Shown here one piece after another: positions 24,919 through 34,448 of a DNA stretch of 64,000 bases (positions within the stretch are counted from its first letter, which is position 1; every line of letters starts with the position of its first letter). A model generated the notes under the pieces. It saw only the letters and a program-made list of their open reading frames with translations, did not search any database and was not told the origin of the DNA. A program made the translations under genes and the position numbers. Where the stretch lies: contig CAIMFJ010000001.1 of NCBI GenBank assembly GCA_903840355.1, positions 62,001 to 126,000 on the forward strand, given 5' to 3'. This DNA is from an uncultured Opitutia bacterium (GTDB lineage Bacteria; Verrucomicrobiota; Verrucomicrobiia; Opitutales; UBA953).

Positions 24919-26199
24919 TTACTTCTTTTTATTACGGACGGCGAGAGGCCCTGCTTGGCGGGGCTTCTTTTTGGCCTTCTTAGCCACCACGGCAGCCTTG
25001 GTAACAGGCTGCTTCTTAGCGGCAGCGGGCTTCGCTTTGGCAATCGCAGGCTGCTTCTTAGCCAAAGGCTTTTTAGCCTGAGGTTTAGCTTTCACAGGAG
25101 CAGGCTTAGCCTTAACCACCGGTGCTTTCTTAGCGGGAGCCTTCGGTGCTGCAGCCTTCTTGGCGGGAGCCTTAACAGGCTTGGCCTCGGGCATGGGCAA
25201 TAATTTTTCAGGATGCTTAACCGCCTGCCAAAGCTCTTGGCGTAACGTATCCAAACCCTCGCCCGCTAAACAAGAAATCGGAATCACCCGGGCCGATACG
25301 CGACGACGAAACTCGGCGAGTAATTTCGGAGCCGTGGGCAGGTCCATTTTATTGGCGACAATCAAACGAGGCTTTTGGGCCAAAATCGGAGAGTATAAAC
25401 TCAGTTCCTGCGTCAGGACTTGATAATCATTCCAAGGCAAACGGTTCTCGCTTCCCGCCATGTCGATCATGAAGACCAATAACGTACAACGCTCGATGTG
25501 ACGCAGGAATTGGTGACCCAAGCCGCGGTTATCGTGAGCCCCTTCAATCAAGCCTGGGATGTCGGCCATCACGAGGCGCTCGTGGGTGTCAGGGTAATCA
25601 ATCACGCCCACGTTGACGTGCAACGTCGTGAAGGGATACGGAGCCGTCTTCGGACGAGCGGCGGTGAAAACATTCGTCAGCGTGGACTTACCAGCGTTGG
25701 GAAAACCAACCAAGCCCAAGTCCGCAATCGTCTTAAGCACCAAACGAAACTCCCCGGCTTCACCAGGATAACCTGGAGTCGTCCGACGGGGGGCTTGGTT
25801 AACCGAACTCTTAAAATTCATATTACCCAGACCACCCTTCCCGCCAGCGAGTAAAACAATGCGCTCCCCGTGCTCGGTTAATTCGGCGACTAAGCGACCC
25901 GTGGCTTCTTCCAAGACTTGAGTCCCTGGAGGCACGGGCAGGATTAAATCGCGACCATCGGGACCGGCGCACTGCCGACCCATGCCGGGAGTGCCATTTT
26001 GAGCCCGGCGTTGGGGCTGCCAGCGGTAGGCTTGTAAATCGCCCTCATTGCGATCGCAAAGGAGCACAACATCGCCGCCCTTGCCACCATTACCGCCATC
26101 GGGGCCGCCCTTAGGAATAAATTTTTCGCGACGAAAGCTCACGCAGCCGTGACCACCGTCACCTGACTTTAAGATCACTTTGGCTTCGTCGATAAACAT
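24919..26199 (-). CDS. obg: Obg/CgtA GTPase with a long Lys/Ala/Pro tail
   Basis: A 426-residue GTPase for late 50S ribosome assembly. The Obg domain fills residues 1-158 with its Gly-rich arms (FIPKGGPDGGNGGKGGDV), followed by the G domain: G1 GFPNAGKST, G3 DIPGLIEGAHDNRGLG, G4 NKMD. After about residue 335 the usual OCT domain is absent and is replaced by some 90 residues of Lys, Ala, Pro, Gln and Val repeats resembling histone H1 or Verrucomicrobial basic tails. Such a tail should bind RNA. It is the last gene downstream of the ABC permease (52-base gap), in the same direction. Confidence 0.95.
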   Translation of the reverse strand: MFIDEAKVILKSGDGGHGCVSFRREKFIPKGGPDGGNGGKGGDVVLLCDRNEGDLQAYRWQPQRRAQNGTPGMGRQCAGPDGRDLILPVPPGTQVLEEATGRLVAELTEHGERIVLLAGGKGGLGNMNFKSSVNQAPRRTTPGYPGEAGEFRLVLKTIADLGLVGFPNAGKSTLTNVFTAARPKTAPYPFTTLHVNVGVIDYPDTHERLVMADIPGLIEGAHDNRGLGHQFLRHIERCTLLVFMIDMAGSENRLPWNDYQVLTQELSLYSPILAQKPRLIVANKMDLPTAPKLLAEFRRRVSARVIPISCLAGEGLDTLRQELWQAVKHPEKLLPMPEAKPVKAPAKKAAAPKAPAKKAPVVKAKPAPVKAKPQAKKPLAKKQPAIAKAKPAAAKKQPVTKAAVVAKKAKKKPRQAGPLAVRNKKK

Positions 26200-26251
26200 A
26201 ACTCCAAAGTGAACGCCGCCACCTGCGGGGTCGAGCCGGAAAGAAATATTC

Positions 26252-27022
26252 CTAGCGAGCTAAACCACGACTCCGTCGCAACCAACGCTCAATCGGGGCA
26301 AAAAAGATTAAATCCGCCAACAAACCCACCAACATCACCACCGCCATCACACCCATCACTTGATCCATCCGGAGTAGTTCGCGGCCCGCATTTAAGAGCG
26401 AGCCCAAGCCGAAGCCCGTGACAATGACGACGAAAATTTCGGCGGCCATCAACGAGCGCCACGCAAAAGCCCAACCCTGTTTCATCCCACTGATGACCCC
26501 TGGTAACGCGGCGGGGAAGATCACATGGGACCAAAGGTGCCAGCCGTTCGAACCCATCGTTTGTGCCGCCCGGAGGAAAAGAGGTGGCACATTGAGGACC
26601 GCTTCTTGCACCGCAATCACCACCGCCCAAATCGTCCCCATCACCACGACAAAGAGCACAGCCTCTTCACGAATGCCAAACCACAACAACGCCAAGGGCA
26701 CCCAGCAAACGGAAGGGAGCGTCTGCAACCCTAAGGCCAGTACCCCGATCGTGTCGCGAATCCAACGCACTTGGGCCGATAAAGCCCCTAAAGGCACGCC
26801 TAAGCTGACCCCAATCGCAAAGCCGATGATTAAGCGACGCATCGTGACCCAGGTAGCGGATAACAACTCCCCGCTCTTCAAAGCCTCCAAAAACCATTGC
26901 AAAATCTGCGAAGGTGCGGGGACTAAGACATCGTTCACGCGCCCCGACGAAACGAGCCATTCCCACCCGCCAAAAAAGGCCAAGGCGACAAGCGTGGGGA
27001 TCACTGGACGGGGCAGTTTCAT
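26252..27022 (-). CDS. ABC transporter permease (SsuC/TauC/NrtB family)
   Basis: A 256-residue inner-membrane permease with six predicted helices. The cytoplasmic EAA loop is seen as RAAQTMGSNGWHLWSHVIFPAALPGVISG. It belongs to the BPD transport group that imports nitrate, sulfonates, taurine or thiamine precursors. It starts eight bases after the ATPase stop, and its partners are the next two genes upstream. Confidence 0.9.
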   Translation of the reverse strand: MKLPRPVIPTLVALAFFGGWEWLVSSGRVNDVLVPAPSQILQWFLEALKSGELLSATWVTMRRLIIGFAIGVSLGVPLGALSAQVRWIRDTIGVLALGLQTLPSVCWVPLALLWFGIREEAVLFVVVMGTIWAVVIAVQEAVLNVPPLFLRAAQTMGSNGWHLWSHVIFPAALPGVISGMKQGWAFAWRSLMAAEIFVVIVTGFGLGSLLNAGRELLRMDQVMGVMAVVMLVGLLADLIFFAPIERWLRRSRGLAR

Positions 27023-27030
27023 TAAAGATC

Positions 27031-27825
27031 TTAGGAAGGCTGACTCAGGTGAATCGAAAGCTCGGCCGTGACTTCGGCTGCTAACGTAGCGAGCGCCGGG
27101 TCATTCATGCGCCGCGGGCGAGGCAATTGGATATCAAACACCCGCTGTACGCGACCCGGATGAGGCGAGAACAAGGCGACCCGATCGCCCAAACAGACCG
27201 CTTCGCGGATGTTGTGGGTCACGAGGATAATGGTTTTTTGGCGCTTGGTAAAAATCTCCTGAATGTCGCTGTAAAGTTGTTCGCGCGTGATGGCGTCGAG
27301 TGCCGAAAAGGGCTCATCCATCAAGAGCACGCGCGGGTTCGGAGCCAACGAACGGGCCAAGGCCACGCGTTGGCGCATCCCGCCCGAAAGTTCATGGGGG
27401 CGAGACTTCTCTTTATTACCTAACCCTACTAAGTTTAAATAATATCGGGCCGACTCCACGCGCTCGGCATCGGACAAACCAGGCTTTAATCGTAAACCAA
27501 AGAGCACATTCTCCAACACGTTCAACCAAGGGAACAGCGCATCCTGCTGGAACATCACCAGCCGATCGCGGCCGGGGGCGTGCACCGCTTCGTGGTCCAA
27601 CTCAATCGTTCCCTCATTTGTATGTTCAAGACCCGCCAGCAAACTCAACAAAGTCGACTTACCACAACCCGAAGGACCCACGATGGCCAGGAACTCCCCT
27701 TCATGCACATCGAGGGTAATGTTCTCCAAGGCCGTGACCTCTCCCGCCGCGCCATGAAACCGCTTCGTGACGTCACGAAGCGCCAAGGCGACAGGATTAG
27801 AGGAATTGGAGGGAGCAAGGCTCAT
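27031..27825 (-). CDS. ABC transporter ATP-binding protein (SsuB/TauB/NrtD family)
   Basis: A 264-residue ATPase with Walker A GPSGCGKSTLLSLLAG, Q-loop FQQDALFPWL, signature LSGGMRQRVALARSL, Walker B VLLMDEPFSALDA and the switch His in LVTHNIREAVCLGD. It powers the permease that follows. It is separated from the substrate-binding gene by a 118-base gap with no clear promoter or terminator. Confidence 0.93.
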   Translation of the reverse strand: MSLAPSNSSNPVALALRDVTKRFHGAAGEVTALENITLDVHEGEFLAIVGPSGCGKSTLLSLLAGLEHTNEGTIELDHEAVHAPGRDRLVMFQQDALFPWLNVLENVLFGLRLKPGLSDAERVESARYYLNLVGLGNKEKSRPHELSGGMRQRVALARSLAPNPRVLLMDEPFSALDAITREQLYSDIQEIFTKRQKTIILVTHNIREAVCLGDRVALFSPHPGRVQRVFDIQLPRPRRMNDPALATLAAEVTAELSIHLSQPS

Positions 27826-27943
27826 TCAGGACGTGGGGCTAATGACCTCAATTTATCCTCAGATGATGGCAAGTCTAGTTATCTTAATAGGAATACAATT
27901 TAGCCAAGAAATGACTGGTTTTAAGCGAACTACCGCTCAAAAA

Positions 27944-28960
27944 CTATTTAACCGTCTGCGGCGCTTCGGGAACTAAGGCTTCTAATAGAGATGCAATCGA
28001 AGCGTCACCCGAAAGTAACCCAGCATTACGGGAGTCTTGGAGTGCCTTGGTAAAGGAAGCCGTTAAGCGAGCCTTACGGGCACCCTCTTCTTCAGGGCCA
28101 TCAAAAATAATCCGTTTCAAGGCCGGGGTGATCAATTCTGACTTAGGCGGAGCGGAGCGCGTTTCGCCGCCAAGCCCCGTACGCACCAAGCGTTCTTGCC
28201 AGGCAAAATCTGCGGCCAATTTATCGCGGAGCAAGTAATGCGAATGCACAAACGCTTCGATACCCTGGCGGTTTTTTGCCAAGGCACTCTTCGAACTCGC
28301 GAGTACAGTGATAATACTATCCGTCTTTTCAGTCAGCACTTCACCACCAAAGTCGGACACTAAGCGTGTTACCCAAGGCTCGACGGTCCAAGCCGCATCG
28401 ACGTCGCCACGTGAAAACAAGAGGACGAGTTCGGCGTTTTGCGCGGGAATAATTTGGGCATCGCCACCGGAGACGGTGATTTTGAGCCCACCCTCCTTCA
28501 GCCAAACCCGGGCGTCGATATCTTGCGTATTTCCCAATTGGGGAGTGGCCAAACGATGGCCGATAAAATCTTTCGGGCTTTTTAAGCCCGATCCCTTGCG
28601 CACCACTAAAGCATTACCGCCACGAGCCACGGGAGCGAGCACCCGGATCTCATTACCCTTGGTACGCACATGGGCATTGATCACTGGAGAAGGCCCAACG
28701 TAAGTCAGATCAATCGCACCCGCCAATAAAGCCTCCATCGCCGAAGGGCCGGCGTTAAAAGCCCGCCATTCAATTTTGGAGTTAGGGGGCAAATGAGCTA
28801 AGTGCCAATCAGCATGCTCGCGCTCCAGTTGTCGGGCGGCAATCGCTGGGGCATGCGTGAGGTTCGGGAAAAAACCAACACGCAGCACGACCGCCGAATC
28901 CTGCGCCCACCCTACCAGCGTCGCTAAAAGAAGGGCGCTATGAATTCGCAATAATTTCAT
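27944..28960 (-). CDS. Periplasmic substrate-binding protein (SsuA/NMT1-like)
   Basis: A 338-residue solute-binding protein with a signal peptide (MKLLRIHSALLLATLVGWAQ). The mature part begins LRVGFFPNLTHAPAI and contains FNAGPSAMEALLAGAIDLTYVGPSP, VRKGSGLKSPKDFIGHRLATPQ and RGDVDAAWTVEPW, the pattern of the sulfonate/nitrate/taurine-binding group (TIGR01728-like). Which small anion it binds cannot be decided from this. It is directly downstream of a porin gene (24 bases), so outer-membrane and inner-membrane steps appear to be paired. Confidence 0.87.
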   Translation of the reverse strand: MKLLRIHSALLLATLVGWAQDSAVVLRVGFFPNLTHAPAIAARQLEREHADWHLAHLPPNSKIEWRAFNAGPSAMEALLAGAIDLTYVGPSPVINAHVRTKGNEIRVLAPVARGGNALVVRKGSGLKSPKDFIGHRLATPQLGNTQDIDARVWLKEGGLKITVSGGDAQIIPAQNAELVLLFSRGDVDAAWTVEPWVTRLVSDFGGEVLTEKTDSIITVLASSKSALAKNRQGIEAFVHSHYLLRDKLAADFAWQERLVRTGLGGETRSAPPKSELITPALKRIIFDGPEEEGARKARLTASFTKALQDSRNAGLLSGDASIASLLEALVPEAPQTVK

Positions 28961-28984
28961 GACTGTAGGAGGGGCGAAGGAGGA

Positions 28985-30370
28985 TTAGAAACTGAACTGA
29001 TAACGAGTCAGGATTACGTGTTCAGGATGGCTGATAACGGAATTGGAAACCGCAGAGGCACCTGGATTTAGGTTGAAGCGGGTGTACTCATAGTCGAGGG
29101 AGAAACGGTAGAACTTATTGAGGTACCAATTGGCACCGACGCCCAACGTGTCAGCCGAACGGGCCGAAGTCGTCGGATTTGCAAAACCCGTGGTAGTACC
29201 ATTGATGAACGAAGCATCATCAAATTTAATCGAAGAGATGCGGGCCACCACTTCCACCGCGCCAATCGTGCCCTTAGCACGATCAAACTCCGTCGCAGGG
29301 ATGACGCCGGAATATTGCGATTTTTCACCCGTCAGCACATAACCACCTTCAAGCTGCCAAGCCTTATGAGATAGTTGGCCGACATTATTCGCGCGCTGTA
29401 CACTTGCCGTCGAAGTCACATACTCGGCGAAAATTCCGAGTGAACCGCGATAGTACGATAATTGTGGGCTCAAACGAGCCACGCGACCATTAGCGACCGT
29501 ACCGGAGTTATAAGCGAAGATCGTTTGTTGACCATCGGACTTATAGCCCGAAGTCAAAGGACTCGAAGCATCTTGGACGCCATTGCTGCCCCCAAAACCA
29601 AAGGATAGGCCTTGGAAGAAGGAGTCTTTATCATTCACCCAAGGTGAGAACATAATCCGCCCAGCGATATCTTTGCTGTCGTTATTATCCGACTGCGTCG
29701 TGTTGTTGCCACCGTCGAAGGTACCATCAAAAACACCGAAAGCGTAGGAGATTCGGCCATCGAAAAGTTTACCTCCTAATTGCACCCCGATGTCACGATT
29801 AGGAATCAGCTGCGAAACCACCGAGCGCTCGGTGAAGAACAAGGACGAAGAGTCCCCTTGCAATTGCTCCAAACCAATTGGCGTTTTGAAACGACCTAGC
29901 TCTAACTGCAGTTCCTTAGAATAAGTCGTAATGATGTTGGCATCCAACAAGGTGGCTGAGGTACCGGCAAACTCGCCAATCAACTGATACTGCGTCGTCT
30001 CGGCAAACTTACCGTCAATACCTAAGCGCGCGCGACGGATCGTGATGGTATCATTATCAAGCGTCTTATCAAAAAACCACCGCGTATCCACCTGGAGCAA
30101 GCCACGTAAGCGGATGGAGTTTTGACTATCGGGCGACACCAGCGCGAAGCCCTTGTCGGCATTAGCACTCGCTTGGACGGACGTTGCCTCCGCTTGAGTC
30201 AAAGGTTGCACTTGCTTCTGCAAGGCCGCCACTTGGGCCTTCAAGGCGTCGACTTGCTGCTGCAACGTGAGATCCCCCGCTTCCGCTGCCAAGACATTGG
30301 CAGAGACAAAAGCCACTAAAGCCGCGAGGGCGATGGGCGTTTTGAAGGTGATGGCTGAGTGGGATTCCAT
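28985..30370 (-). CDS. OprP/OprO-type outer-membrane porin
   Basis: A 461-residue outer-membrane protein: signal peptide (ending VLAAEA), then a short coiled coil LTLQQQVDALKAQVAALQKQ typical of OprP-like trimers, then a beta-barrel with alternating aromatic strands and a C-terminal Phe (TRYQFSF). The motif ITIRRARLGIDGKFAE marks the phosphate-selective porin O/P family. Although named for phosphate, members pass various anions. Position at the head of the ABC cluster suggests it lets the same substrate across the outer membrane. Confidence 0.9.
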   Translation of the reverse strand: MESHSAITFKTPIALAALVAFVSANVLAAEAGDLTLQQQVDALKAQVAALQKQVQPLTQAEATSVQASANADKGFALVSPDSQNSIRLRGLLQVDTRWFFDKTLDNDTITIRRARLGIDGKFAETTQYQLIGEFAGTSATLLDANIITTYSKELQLELGRFKTPIGLEQLQGDSSSLFFTERSVVSQLIPNRDIGVQLGGKLFDGRISYAFGVFDGTFDGGNNTTQSDNNDSKDIAGRIMFSPWVNDKDSFFQGLSFGFGGSNGVQDASSPLTSGYKSDGQQTIFAYNSGTVANGRVARLSPQLSYYRGSLGIFAEYVTSTASVQRANNVGQLSHKAWQLEGGYVLTGEKSQYSGVIPATEFDRAKGTIGAVEVVARISSIKFDDASFINGTTTGFANPTTSARSADTLGVGANWYLNKFYRFSLDYEYTRFNLNPGASAVSNSVISHPEHVILTRYQFSF

Positions 30371-30509
30371 GGATATGGCTTAAAAGATGATAACATTAGT
30401 TATAATATAATGATTAAAGTCAATATAATTACTAATCTTATAATGATTCATAAATAGTTAATAATTAACTAATTATGAATTAACCGAGAAAATATATTCT
30501 AAATATTAC
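30371..30509 (-). promoter_or_regulatory. AT-rich regulatory region with a large palindrome before the porin-ABC cluster
   Basis: This gap between the Nramp gene and the porin is about 85% A/T. At 30446-30480 lies a 35-base near-perfect palindrome: outer arms ATTCATAA / TTATGAAT, inner arms TAGTTAAT / ATTAACTA around a single central base, with one mismatched pair. On the minus strand a TTGACT (30423-30418) lies downstream, followed by several TATA-like sequences before the porin ATG. The arrangement looks like an operator upstream of a promoter; there is no U tract for termination. Confidence 0.5.
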
Positions 30510-31787
30510 CTAAAAGATGCCGTTGGCGATGAACCAAATTCCGGCGCCCACCACTAAGGCCGTGGCCATCCAACCCATGGTTTGCAACCAAGCAGGCGAC
30601 TTAAACGAGCCCATCACGGCGGCGTTACCGGTCAACCTCACCAAAGGCCAGCAAGCGAAGCCGAGCTGCAAGCTCAACACCACTTGGCTCCACATTAAAA
30701 GCGCATCGAGATATCGCTCCCCTGCTAAACCAATCACTAACAAGGCGGGGATTAACGCGGCCACGCGCGTGATCACCCGAATCACCCAAGCGGAGGGTTT
30801 CACCTTTAAGAAGCCCTCAATGACAATCTGACCAGCCAAGGTGCCGGTGATGGTAGCGTTCTGCCCTGAAGCTAAAAGCGCACAAGCAAAGAGCGTGCCC
30901 GCAAAGGTCGAGCCGAGCACGCCGTTCAACAAATGGTGTGCTTCGCGAATATCCGTGACCGCTTCAGGACGTCCATGAAAAGCCGCGGCACTGAGAATCA
31001 ACAAACTCGCGTTCACTAAAAAAGCGAAGATTAAAGCCAGGGTGACGTCATACGTTCCAAAGCGCAGAGCTTCACGACGACTGGCTTCGGTGGTGCCAAA
31101 AGACCGCGTACCTACGATAGAAGAATGCAAGTAGAGGTTATGCGGCATCACCGTGGCCCCAATAATCCCGAGAGCCACAAACAACATGCGCGGTTGATGC
31201 AGAATCGCCGGATCAGGAATAAAGCCCTGCCAAACTTTCACCATCTCCACCTTCGCCAAACAGAGCTCGATTCCCAAACACAGGGCGATGGTAAAAATCA
31301 AAACTCCCACCAAGGACTCCAGCCAACGATAACCTAATTTGTGCAAGGCGAGGAGCAGCAGGACGTCACCGGCAGTAATAACGGCACCCAAAAAAAGCGG
31401 GATGTTAAAGAGGATTTGGAGCGCAATGGCAGAGCCCAGTAATTCGGCTAAATCCATGGCAATAATCCCCACTTGAGCCATCAACCACAGAAACCGGCTC
31501 ACCGCAGGAGAATAATAACGCTGACAGGCTTGGGCCAAATCTAAGCCCGTGGCAACTTGCAGGCGGACGCACAAGTGCTGCAGGAGAATCGCCAGCAAAT
31601 TAGAGAGCAGAATGACCCACAATAACGTGTAACCGTAAGCAGAGCCCCCTTCTAGATCCGTCGCCCAATTGCCAGGATCCATATAACCCACCGCAATCAT
31701 GAAGCCAGGGCCAACAAACCCTAGAAAACGACGAAACGCGGCCCATCTCGGACTTAAAGGTGAGGAGGAGAAAAGAGCCCGAAACAT
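30510..31787 (-). CDS. mntH: Nramp-family divalent metal transporter (MntH-like)
   Basis: A 425-residue, roughly 11-helix transporter. The metal-binding DPGN lies at residues 37-40 in helix 1 and the helix 6 motif reads MPHNLYLHS, with the Met and His expected of Mn/Fe-importing Nramps. It would bring Mn2+ or Fe2+ in with protons. The amino-acid at the second helix 6 position is Asn rather than the usual Ala of MntH. It starts after a 58-base gap downstream of the small TPR gene, in the same direction. Confidence 0.92.
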   Translation of the reverse strand: MFRALFSSSPLSPRWAAFRRFLGFVGPGFMIAVGYMDPGNWATDLEGGSAYGYTLLWVILLSNLLAILLQHLCVRLQVATGLDLAQACQRYYSPAVSRFLWLMAQVGIIAMDLAELLGSAIALQILFNIPLFLGAVITAGDVLLLLALHKLGYRWLESLVGVLIFTIALCLGIELCLAKVEMVKVWQGFIPDPAILHQPRMLFVALGIIGATVMPHNLYLHSSIVGTRSFGTTEASRREALRFGTYDVTLALIFAFLVNASLLILSAAAFHGRPEAVTDIREAHHLLNGVLGSTFAGTLFACALLASGQNATITGTLAGQIVIEGFLKVKPSAWVIRVITRVAALIPALLVIGLAGERYLDALLMWSQVVLSLQLGFACWPLVRLTGNAAVMGSFKSPAWLQTMGWMATALVVGAGIWFIANGIF

Positions 31788-31845
31788 TCGAAGGGACTCT
31801 CAAAAAGTTACCTACGACTGTCAACCCCACGCCACGAACGGAAAC

Positions 31846-32154
31846 TTACAACGCCGCCAAGAGCTGGTGCAGTTCGGCTTCGGGGTCTTCATGGCCTTGG
31901 GCGACCGCAAGCGCCAAGGCTGCCTGCAAGGCCTCCCGGGCACGTTCTTTTTGCTGCTGGGCCAACCAAGCTTTGCCTAACAAAATCCGCGGCATCATCC
32001 AATCGGCTTTCGACGACGCCGCCACTTGCAAGTGTTCCACCGCTTCAGCGGCTAAACCAGCTTGCAACAAAGCCTGTCCCAATGAAAAACGGAACAACAG
32101 GTTGGCCGCATCTTGGGCCACTAAACGACGAAAAGTTTCTACCTTGGACGACAT
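31846..32154 (-). CDS. Small TPR-containing protein
   Basis: A 102-residue soluble protein made of about two and a half TPR helices (FRFSLGQALLQAGLAAEAVEHLQVA and RILLGKAWLAQQQKERAREALQAAL). No enzyme or membrane part. The ATG is two bases after the glgB stop, so it is almost certainly translated with glgB; a role linked to glycogen enzymes is possible but not shown. Confidence 0.75.
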   Translation of the reverse strand: MSSKVETFRRLVAQDAANLLFRFSLGQALLQAGLAAEAVEHLQVAASSKADWMMPRILLGKAWLAQQQKERAREALQAALALAVAQGHEDPEAELHQLLAAL

Positions 32155-32156
32155 CG

Positions 32157-34361
32157 TTAGGAGAGTACTCCGGTCTTTTGCCGAAAAACTAAAACACTCA
32201 AACCAGGCAAGAAAACCTCAATAGAATAAGGCCTTTGGTGACAAGGCAGCGCCTGAGCCTGCACGGCTCCCCAGTTGCCCCGACCCTTCCCGCCATAGCA
32301 ATCTGCATCCGTGTTGAGCACTTCCTCCCATTGTCCACCGTGGGGCACGCCAAAGCGATAAGTCCGATCAACGGGCGTGAAGTTCGCAATGACTACCCAA
32401 TGGCATTGCTCTCCCCAACGGGCAAAGGTCAGCACGCTTTGATCCGCATCTGCAGGGTTAATCCAAGAAAACCCATCGTGCTCGCCTTCACGAGCGGCCA
32501 ACGAGGCATCGCTAACGTACAGTCGATTCAAGTCGCGCACTAAGTGCTGCACTCTGGAGTGGAGCGGGTAATCGAGCAGGTGCCAATCCAAAGAGTGCTC
32601 GTGATTCCATTCCGCGAATTGACCAAATTCACAGCCCATGAAGAGCGTCTTTTTACCTGGCCAAGTCCACTGTAAGGCCAACAAACACCGCAAATTCGCA
32701 AACTGTTCGGCCACCGTCGGGGCGGGCATTTTTCGAATCAGCGAACCCTTACCATGTACGACTTCATCGTGGGAAAAAGCCTGCACAAATGATTCCGACC
32801 ACTGATAAAGCATCCCGAAGGTTAATTTATCGTGGTGGTATTTTCGGAATAAAGGGTCGGTTTTAAAATACTGCAACGTGTCGTGCATCCACCCCATGTT
32901 CCATTTGAAATCAAAACCCAAACCGCCATCAAAAACTGGCCGCGTCACCCCCGGAAAAGAAGTCGATTCCTCCGCAATCATCATCACTCCCGGGTGGTAA
33001 AGGTGCACCACCGAATTAACCTGCTTGAGAAACTCAATCGCCTCAATATTTTCGCGTCCGCCATGGCGATTTGGAATCCATTCCCCCTCCTTGCGGGAGT
33101 AATCTAAGTATAACATCGAAGCCACGGCATCGACGCGTAAGCCATCGATGTGAAACCGCTCGAGCCACGAGAGTGCCGAGCCGACTAAGAAACCGCGCAC
33201 CTCATGGCGGCCATAATTAAAGATTAACGTACCCCAATCTTGGTGTTCACCCAAACGCGGATCGGCATGTTCGTATAAGTGCGTGCCATCAAATTGTGCT
33301 AAGGCAAAAAAATCACGTGGGAAGTGCGCCGGCACCCAGTCGACAATCACTCCGATATGCGCTTGGTGCAACGTATCCACCATCGCCATAAAATCCAAAG
33401 GCGTACCAAAGCGGTGCGTCGGAGCATAAAACCCCGTCACTTGATAACCCCACGAACCATCGAAGGGATGTTCGGCGGGCGGCATGAGTTCCACGTGGGT
33501 GAAACCCATGTTTTTACAATAAGCGGCCAACTGTTCACCGATTTCGCGGTAACTTAAAACGCGATTACCTTCTTCGGGCACCCGACGCCAAGACGCCAAA
33601 TGCACTTCGTAAATCGACACTGGCTGACGGCGAGGATCGCTCTCACGACGACGAGCCAGCCAAGCCTCATCATGCCAAACGTGAGCCGATAAATCCGTGA
33701 CAATCGCGGCGTGATGCGGAGCACGCTCAAAGTGCAAACCGCACGGGTCCGTCTTCAAGAACGGACTCAAATCATGCGGCCCCACGATTTCATATTTATA
33801 ACGCACCCCAGCCTTTAAACCCGGGATGAATAATTCCCAAATCCCCGAAACCCCCAAGGAGCGCATGGGGTGAGCTCGCCCATTCCAAAAATTATGATCC
33901 CCGACCACGGAAACGCGACGGGCAGAAGGCGCCCAGACCGCAAAGGCCACGCCCGCGACCCCATCGACCGTCAAGACCCGCGAACCCAACTTATGGTGCC
34001 CTTGATGGTGATCTCCTTTACCCAAGAGGTAGAGATCCTCAGAACTCAAGGTCGGTAAAAAGCGATACGGATCTTCACTCTGATGACTAACACCCCCGGG
34101 GTATTGCACTAAGAACTGATACCCAAAAGGTGGCTTCTTTTTGGGAAAAACCACTTCAAAAACTCCCGCCGCATGCAGGTGTTCCATAGGCACTTTGGTG
34201 GGCTTAGACTCAGCCGTCACCACCTCACAACTTAACGCACCGGGAAACAAAGCCCGCACCACAGTACCTGATTGCCCAAGTGGGTGTTGTCCCAAAAAAC
34301 GATGTGGACAGGTCTCGGTCCCATCGACGAGGGCGGTCAACTCGGCAGGACTTAAGTACAT
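32157..34361 (-). CDS. glgB: 1,4-alpha-glucan branching enzyme
   Basis: A 734-residue GlgB that makes alpha-1,6 branches in glycogen. It has the extra N-terminal CBM48-like domain, then a second CBM48 (FAVWAPSARRVSVVGDHNFW), then the GH13 barrel: GLRVDAVASMLYLDYSR with the nucleophile Asp near residue 408, MMIAEESTSFP with the acid Glu near 461, and FSHDEVVHGKGSL. Length and motif order match E. coli GlgB. No glgA, glgC or glgP is in the window; a debranching-type GH13 is 20 kb away. Divergent from lptD. Confidence 0.97.
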   Translation of the reverse strand: MYLSPAELTALVDGTETCPHRFLGQHPLGQSGTVVRALFPGALSCEVVTAESKPTKVPMEHLHAAGVFEVVFPKKKPPFGYQFLVQYPGGVSHQSEDPYRFLPTLSSEDLYLLGKGDHHQGHHKLGSRVLTVDGVAGVAFAVWAPSARRVSVVGDHNFWNGRAHPMRSLGVSGIWELFIPGLKAGVRYKYEIVGPHDLSPFLKTDPCGLHFERAPHHAAIVTDLSAHVWHDEAWLARRRESDPRRQPVSIYEVHLASWRRVPEEGNRVLSYREIGEQLAAYCKNMGFTHVELMPPAEHPFDGSWGYQVTGFYAPTHRFGTPLDFMAMVDTLHQAHIGVIVDWVPAHFPRDFFALAQFDGTHLYEHADPRLGEHQDWGTLIFNYGRHEVRGFLVGSALSWLERFHIDGLRVDAVASMLYLDYSRKEGEWIPNRHGGRENIEAIEFLKQVNSVVHLYHPGVMMIAEESTSFPGVTRPVFDGGLGFDFKWNMGWMHDTLQYFKTDPLFRKYHHDKLTFGMLYQWSESFVQAFSHDEVVHGKGSLIRKMPAPTVAEQFANLRCLLALQWTWPGKKTLFMGCEFGQFAEWNHEHSLDWHLLDYPLHSRVQHLVRDLNRLYVSDASLAAREGEHDGFSWINPADADQSVLTFARWGEQCHWVVIANFTPVDRTYRFGVPHGGQWEEVLNTDADCYGGKGRGNWGAVQAQALPCHQRPYSIEVFLPGLSVLVFRQKTGVLS

Positions 34362-34448
34362 AGGACTATCATCCCCCTAAGGCAAAGGGTCGGCAAGCGT
34401 CATTACCCGAAAATACTTGAGCCAAGGGCGAGAGCGACAAGTGTCGGG

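Noticed and set aside
26418-27071. A 217-codon plus-strand ORF.
   Set aside because: Antisense to the ABC permease, whose motifs are clear; composition is typical of a shadow frame.
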